Origin: Candidatus Tectimicrobiota bacterium
GTDB taxonomy: Bacteria > Tectomicrobia > Entotheonellia > Entotheonellales > Entotheonellaceae
Assembly: GCA_026005175.1 (NCBI GenBank)
Contig: BPKO01000001.1
Span: 434,001-498,000, forward strand
Length of the DNA: 64,000 bases
Direction: 5' to 3'
Position 1 is the first letter of the stretch; every line of letters starts with the position of its first letter. Of this stretch, positions 60,821 through 64,000 are shown piece after piece. A program made the translations under genes and the position numbers. The notes beneath the pieces were generated by a model. That model saw nothing but the letters and a program-made list of their open reading frames with translations. It had not been told where the DNA came from and ran no database searches.

Positions 60821-61444
60821 TTACAGCTCCTTGCCCAACTGCGCACACACCTCTTCGTAGACCCGATAGAGGCGGGCCTGTGCCGCCAGCGCCTGCCGCA
60901 ACACCGGCAGCGCAGAGGCCAGCTCGGCGCTGTTGAGGCTCAGCTCCACCCCGTGCTCGTAAGCGCGCAAGGCATCGGCGGTGGTGACCTCAGGGGCGCA
61001 CAAGACGGCGAACAGGTGGCGGCGGCGCTCCATGGGCAGCTTGCCCAGCCATGCCGCCACCGGGTTGTCTGGCGCCGTGCCGTCAAACACCACCAGCGCG
61101 TAAGGGCGGCGCTCGAGCTCGGCCACGGCCTGGGTGGCGTCGGCGACCAGCTGGGGCACGTAGCCAAGCGCCGTCAGCAGCCGGCTACAGGCCTCGCGCG
61201 CCGCGGCCTCGGCCAGGCAGACGAGGGCCGGCTTGCCCCTGGGCGGGGCAGCCACCGCCGTGCCTGCCTCCAGGGCTTCCGCCACGGGTGGTTCGGGGGG
61301 AGAGGAAGCAGGAGGTTCTGGCGGGAGTTCTACGGTGAAGCGCTCCTGGCACGCCGGGCAGCGCACCCGCATGGGGCGGTGTGGCGGCAGGGCATGCTCG
61401 GCAAGCTGCAAGCGCTTGCCGCAGGCAGGACAGGTAAGATACAT
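60821..61444 (-). CDS. MJ0042-type zinc ribbon plus receiver-like domain protein
   Basis: A 207-residue protein. The N terminus YLTCPACGKRLQLAE, then VRCPACQERFTVEL, is the MJ0042 zinc ribbon. After a Pro-rich linker (about 43-68), KPALVCLAEAAAREACSRLL and ALVVFDGTAPDNPV resemble a CheY-like receiver, with the Asp in VVFD a possible phosphoacceptor. The acidic pocket at its start is not clear, so it may be a pseudo-receiver. It lies 16 bases after the second pilT-like gene and may influence twitching. Confidence 0.65.
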   Translation of the reverse strand: MYLTCPACGKRLQLAEHALPPHRPMRVRCPACQERFTVELPPEPPASSPPEPPVAEALEAGTAVAAPPRGKPALVCLAEAAAREACSRLLTALGYVPQLVADATQAVAELERRPYALVVFDGTAPDNPVAAWLGKLPMERRRHLFAVLCAPEVTTADALRAYEHGVELSLNSAELASALPVLRQALAAQARLYRVYEEVCAQLGKEL

Positions 61445-61460
61445 TCCCGCTTCCTTCTGG

Positions 61461-62636
61461 CTACGGGCGGCCCAGGATGCGCCGCTCGTACTCGGTGTCC
61501 AAGGTAAGGCCTTCCAAGTCGGTGGTGCGCTCGCCGCGCGCGCTCTTGCGCTGGTCGATGCCGCGGCGCACCACAGCCCGCTGCGAGGCGTACGCCAGCG
61601 CCGTCGTCTCGCTGATCAGCCCCTTTTCGTAAGCGGCCAGCAGCGCCTGGTCAAACGTCTGCATGCCGGCGGCATGGCCGGCGCTGAGGATGTCGTAAAA
61701 CGTGGCACCCTCGCGTTCGCCGTGCAAAATCGCCTCCTGCACCCGCAGCGAGGTGCGCAGAATTTCCACCACCGCCAGGCGTCCCCCGCCCACTTTGGGC
61801 ACCAGCCGCTGGCTGATCACCCAGCGCAGCAGGGCCGCCAGGCGCGTGCGCAAGAGCGTCGCTTCCTCTGCCGACACCATGCCCAGCAGCCGCTGGATGC
61901 TCTGCCCGGCGTCGATGGTGTGCAGGGTGCTCAGCACCAAGTGCCCGGTTTCGGCGGCGTGCAAGGCAATGTCCACCGTCTCGCGGTCGCGCATCTCCCC
62001 TACCAGGATAATTTTGGGCGCCTGGCGCAGGGCGGCGCGCAACCCCTCGGCAAAGCTTGGGAAGTCACGTCCCAGCTCGCGCTGGTTGAAAGTGGCCCGC
62101 TCGTGGGGATGGAGAAACTCGATGGGGTCTTCCAGGGTCACCACGTGCACGGCGCGCGTGCGGTTCACTTCGTGCAGGATGGCGGCCAGGGTCGAAGACT
62201 TGCCGCTGCCCGTGGCGCCAGTCACCAGCACCAGCCCGTTGGGCTCGCGGGCCACTTCGGCCAGCACCGGCGGCAGCCCCAGCTCGGCCAGGGTGGGCAC
62301 GCGCGTGGCCAGCCGGCGCAGCACCAGGGCCAGCGCCCCGCGGCTCCAGAAGACGTTGACGCGCAGCCGGCCGACGCCCGACACGCTATAGGCCACGTCG
62401 GCAGCGCCCGTCTCCAAGAGCTGGCGCCAAGCACGCCGGTCCTGCCCCAGCACCTCCAGCGCCAGCCGCTCGGTGTGCCACGGGGTTAGCACCGGCCCGC
62501 CTACGGGGCGCAGCTCCCCGTCCACCTCGGCCTGCAAGGGGCGGCCCGGGGTGCAGTTGAGGTCCGAAGTGGTGGGGAACTGCGTCAGGGCTTGCTGTAC
62601 CAGCGTTGCCAGCACTCCCATGGCCCGCCCTCCCAT
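61461..62636 (-). CDS. pilU: PilT/PilU-family twitching motility ATPase (second copy)
   Basis: Retraction-type secretion ATPase of 391 residues. Walker A is TGATGSGKSSTLAA, Walker B is IILVGEMRDRETVD, and the His box is HLVLSTLHTIDAG. Compared with the upstream copy it has a longer C terminus and a less PilT-like N terminus, as PilU does. An alternative start (MGVLATL) lies a few codons in. It overlaps the end of pilT by one base (TGATG). Confidence 0.88.
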   Translation of the reverse strand: MGGRAMGVLATLVQQALTQFPTTSDLNCTPGRPLQAEVDGELRPVGGPVLTPWHTERLALEVLGQDRRAWRQLLETGAADVAYSVSGVGRLRVNVFWSRGALALVLRRLATRVPTLAELGLPPVLAEVAREPNGLVLVTGATGSGKSSTLAAILHEVNRTRAVHVVTLEDPIEFLHPHERATFNQRELGRDFPSFAEGLRAALRQAPKIILVGEMRDRETVDIALHAAETGHLVLSTLHTIDAGQSIQRLLGMVSAEEATLLRTRLAALLRWVISQRLVPKVGGGRLAVVEILRTSLRVQEAILHGEREGATFYDILSAGHAAGMQTFDQALLAAYEKGLISETTALAYASQRAVVRRGIDQRKSARGERTTDLEGLTLDTEYERRILGRP

Positions 62637-63712
62637 CAGCTAAAAAGTTCGTCAGCCTGCGCCACCAGCGGCCGGAAGCGCGCTTTGTCCACGCTGTGCA
62701 CGTAGGCCTCCTCGGGCCGCACCCAGCCGCGCTGCACGAGCTCCCACAGGGCGTCGTCAAGGGCCTGCATGCCGTACTTCTTGCCCGTCTGCAGCACGGT
62801 GGCCAGCTGAAACGTCTTGCCATCGCGAATGAGGTTGCGCACTGCCGGGGTGGCCAGCAGCACTTCCACCGCCGCCACCCGCCCGCGCCGGTCACAGCGC
62901 TTAAGCAGCGTCTGGGCCACCACCGCCTGAAGGGTATCGGCCAGGGTGGCCCGCACCTGCTCTTGCTGGTCGGCAGGGAAGACGTCGATGATGCGGTCGA
63001 CCGTTTTCATGGCGTTTTGCGTGTGCAAGGTGGCAAACACCAGGTGTCCCGTGGCTGCCGCCTCCAGCGCCAGGGCCATGGTTTCCAAGTCGCGCATTTC
63101 CCCCACCATGATGATGTCGGGGTCCTCGCGCAGGGCAGCACGCAGCGCCGCGGCAAAGGAGCGTGTGTGGACGCCCACCTCGCGGTGGTTGACCAGGCAA
63201 TTCTTGCTTGCGTGCACGAACTCCACCGGGTCTTCGATGGTCAGGATGTGGTCGCGGCGGTGGGTGTTGGCATAGTCGATGAGTGCCGCCAGGGTCGTCG
63301 ACTTGCCGCTGCCCGTGGGGCCGGTCACCAGCACCAGACCCTTGCGCAGCATCGGCAGCTGCGCCAGCACCGGTGGCAGCCCCAGCTGCTCCAGCGACAG
63401 GATGGTGTCGGGGATCTGGCGAAACACCGCGCCGATGCCGCCGCGGTGGCGGAAGTAGTTGGCGCGGTAGCGCCCCAGGCCGGGCACCTCGTAAGCAAAG
63501 TCGACGTCGCCGGTTTCCTCGAAAAGCTTGAGCTTGTACTCCGGGGCCACCTCGTAGAGCATGGCGGTGAGCTCCTCGTTGCTCAGCACGCCGTAGCGCA
63601 CCCGCTGCAGGTCGCCGTGCACGCGGACGATGGGCTGCGCTCCGGCGACCAGGTGCAAGTCGCTCGCCCCGTGGTCCACCATGAGCTTGAAAAAGGCGTC
63701 TAGCTTTGCCAT
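62636..63712 (-). CDS. pilT: Type IV pilus retraction ATPase PilT
   Basis: Powers pilus retraction in twitching motility and DNA uptake. It has 358 residues. The N terminus DAFFKLMVDHGASDLHLVAGAQ (in parts) is the PilT dimer motif; Walker A is TGPTGSGKSTTLAA, the Asp box EDPVEFVH, Walker B IIMVGEMRDLETM and the His box HLVFATLHTQNA. It is the first gene of pilT-pilU-zinc ribbon. No other pilus genes are in the window. Confidence 0.95.
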   Translation of the reverse strand: MAKLDAFFKLMVDHGASDLHLVAGAQPIVRVHGDLQRVRYGVLSNEELTAMLYEVAPEYKLKLFEETGDVDFAYEVPGLGRYRANYFRHRGGIGAVFRQIPDTILSLEQLGLPPVLAQLPMLRKGLVLVTGPTGSGKSTTLAALIDYANTHRRDHILTIEDPVEFVHASKNCLVNHREVGVHTRSFAAALRAALREDPDIIMVGEMRDLETMALALEAAATGHLVFATLHTQNAMKTVDRIIDVFPADQQEQVRATLADTLQAVVAQTLLKRCDRRGRVAAVEVLLATPAVRNLIRDGKTFQLATVLQTGKKYGMQALDDALWELVQRGWVRPEEAYVHSVDKARFRPLVAQADELFS

Positions 63713-63810
63713 ACCGAGCTACCCCACCTCATTGACCAGCACCCGCCTCGTTATCGGCAGGGCCCCACGGACACTTTACCCTCGTGCGTGGCGCCCAGCC
63801 GACGGCCGTG

Positions 63811-63819
63811 TGCTATAAT
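63811..63819 (+). promoter_or_regulatory. Extended -10 promoter
   Basis: TGCTATAAT, a perfect TATAAT at 63814-63819 with an extended TG. The -35 region 17 bases upstream is poor, consistent with extended -10 promoters. It faces the gene that begins at the window end. Confidence 0.6.
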
Positions 63820-63825
63820 GACTCA

Positions 63826-63987
63826 CCTCTCCTCGGGAGACAAGAGAAGTCTCCTTGACCCTTGTACGGCAGCGTGTGACGGCTGCGCAGGAGAAGACCC
63901 TTGAGGCGGTGCGCCACCATGCCGATAAGATAGCCAGTTGCGATAAGGGACGGGCGGCCCGGAGCCCGGCGAGAAAGGAGGGCGGCA
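63826..63987 (+). other. Structured 5' leader of a gene at the window end
   Basis: About 160 bases between the promoter and the start codon. GGAGA/TCTCC (63834-63854) and GCAGC/GCTGC (63870-63888) can form hairpins, followed by GGTG/CACC and a GGGC/GCCC pairing near 63952-63966. I could not match it to any riboswitch class I know. There is no long reading frame. Confidence 0.4.
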
Positions 63988-64000
63988 GTGCACATCAGCG
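63988..64000 (+). CDS. Start of a gene cut by the window edge
   Basis: GTG at 63988 encodes (M)HIS and then runs off. AAAGGAGG lies six bases upstream (63974-63981), and a promoter and leader precede it. Four residues cannot identify the product; proteins such as transcription terminator Rho can begin similarly, but this is only a guess. Confidence 0.4.

Overview
This 64 kb window is GC-rich, densely coded bacterial chromosome. I see no transposase, integrase, phage structural gene, rRNA, tRNA or CRISPR array. The cell is Gram-negative-like: a TonB-family protein, an MltB-type lytic transglycosylase, a YcbB-type L,D-transpeptidase, two PilT-family ATPases and a near-perfect sigma-54 promoter. 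Several families (LLM flavin/F420 enzymes, DUF3501 with rubrerythrin, a tungsten aldehyde oxidoreductase of the AorABC kind, a cobalt-type nitrile hydratase) recall uncultured soil and sediment lineages such as Tectomicrobia/Entotheonella, Binatota or Methylomirabilota. That placement is inference only.

Layout. 1-7.6 kb: alanine dehydrogenase (partial), hotdog thioesterase, etfBA, an amidohydrolase, an inositol monophosphatase-family enzyme, two alpha/beta hydrolases, a CPBP protease and the KH protein KhpA. 7.7-12 kb: a tryptophan operon with promoter, a Trp-rich leader peptide, trpE and trpG, followed on the same strand by a VOC protein and a nitrile hydratase whose beta subunit is split into two genes. 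12-17.3 kb: a broken epimerase and BNR-repeat gene, a 2-hydroxyacid dehydrogenase, a DUF3151-like gene, and a cupredoxin / anti-sigma / ECF sigma operon. 17.3-25.1 kb: an aldo/keto reductase, a Liv-type transporter without ATPases, and mltB-tonB-TPR. 25.2-29.3 kb: the aor cluster. 29.4-36.1 kb: small membrane and secreted proteins, a sigma-54-driven gene, astBA and a PBP5-type carboxypeptidase. 36.1-39.7 kb: a YprAB (MrfAB)-like helicase and exonuclease pair. 39.8-42.9 kb: a Fur/PerR, rubrerythrin, CCG Fe-S protein, DUF3501 operon. 43.2-45.7 kb: an L,D-transpeptidase and a YcbK-like endopeptidase. 45.7-57.2 kb: acyl-CoA, LLM, enolase-superfamily and ABC transporter genes. 57.2-60.8 kb: a tightly overlapping MoxR AAA ATPase, GXGXG beta-helix protein and vWA protein. 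60.8-63.7 kb: a zinc-ribbon/receiver protein and two PilT paralogues. 63.8-64 kb: a promoter and structured leader for a gene that runs off the end.

A recurring oddity is single-base indels in short G/C runs that break at least seven otherwise well conserved genes: ten events, eight insertions and two deletions. This looks more like sequencing or assembly error than gene decay. The affected genes are given here as whole loci with the break located.

The items most worth following up are the trp leader/attenuator, the three-gene MoxR/beta-helix/vWA unit, the sigma-54 promoter in front of a small unknown secreted protein, and the split-beta nitrile hydratase downstream of trpEG.
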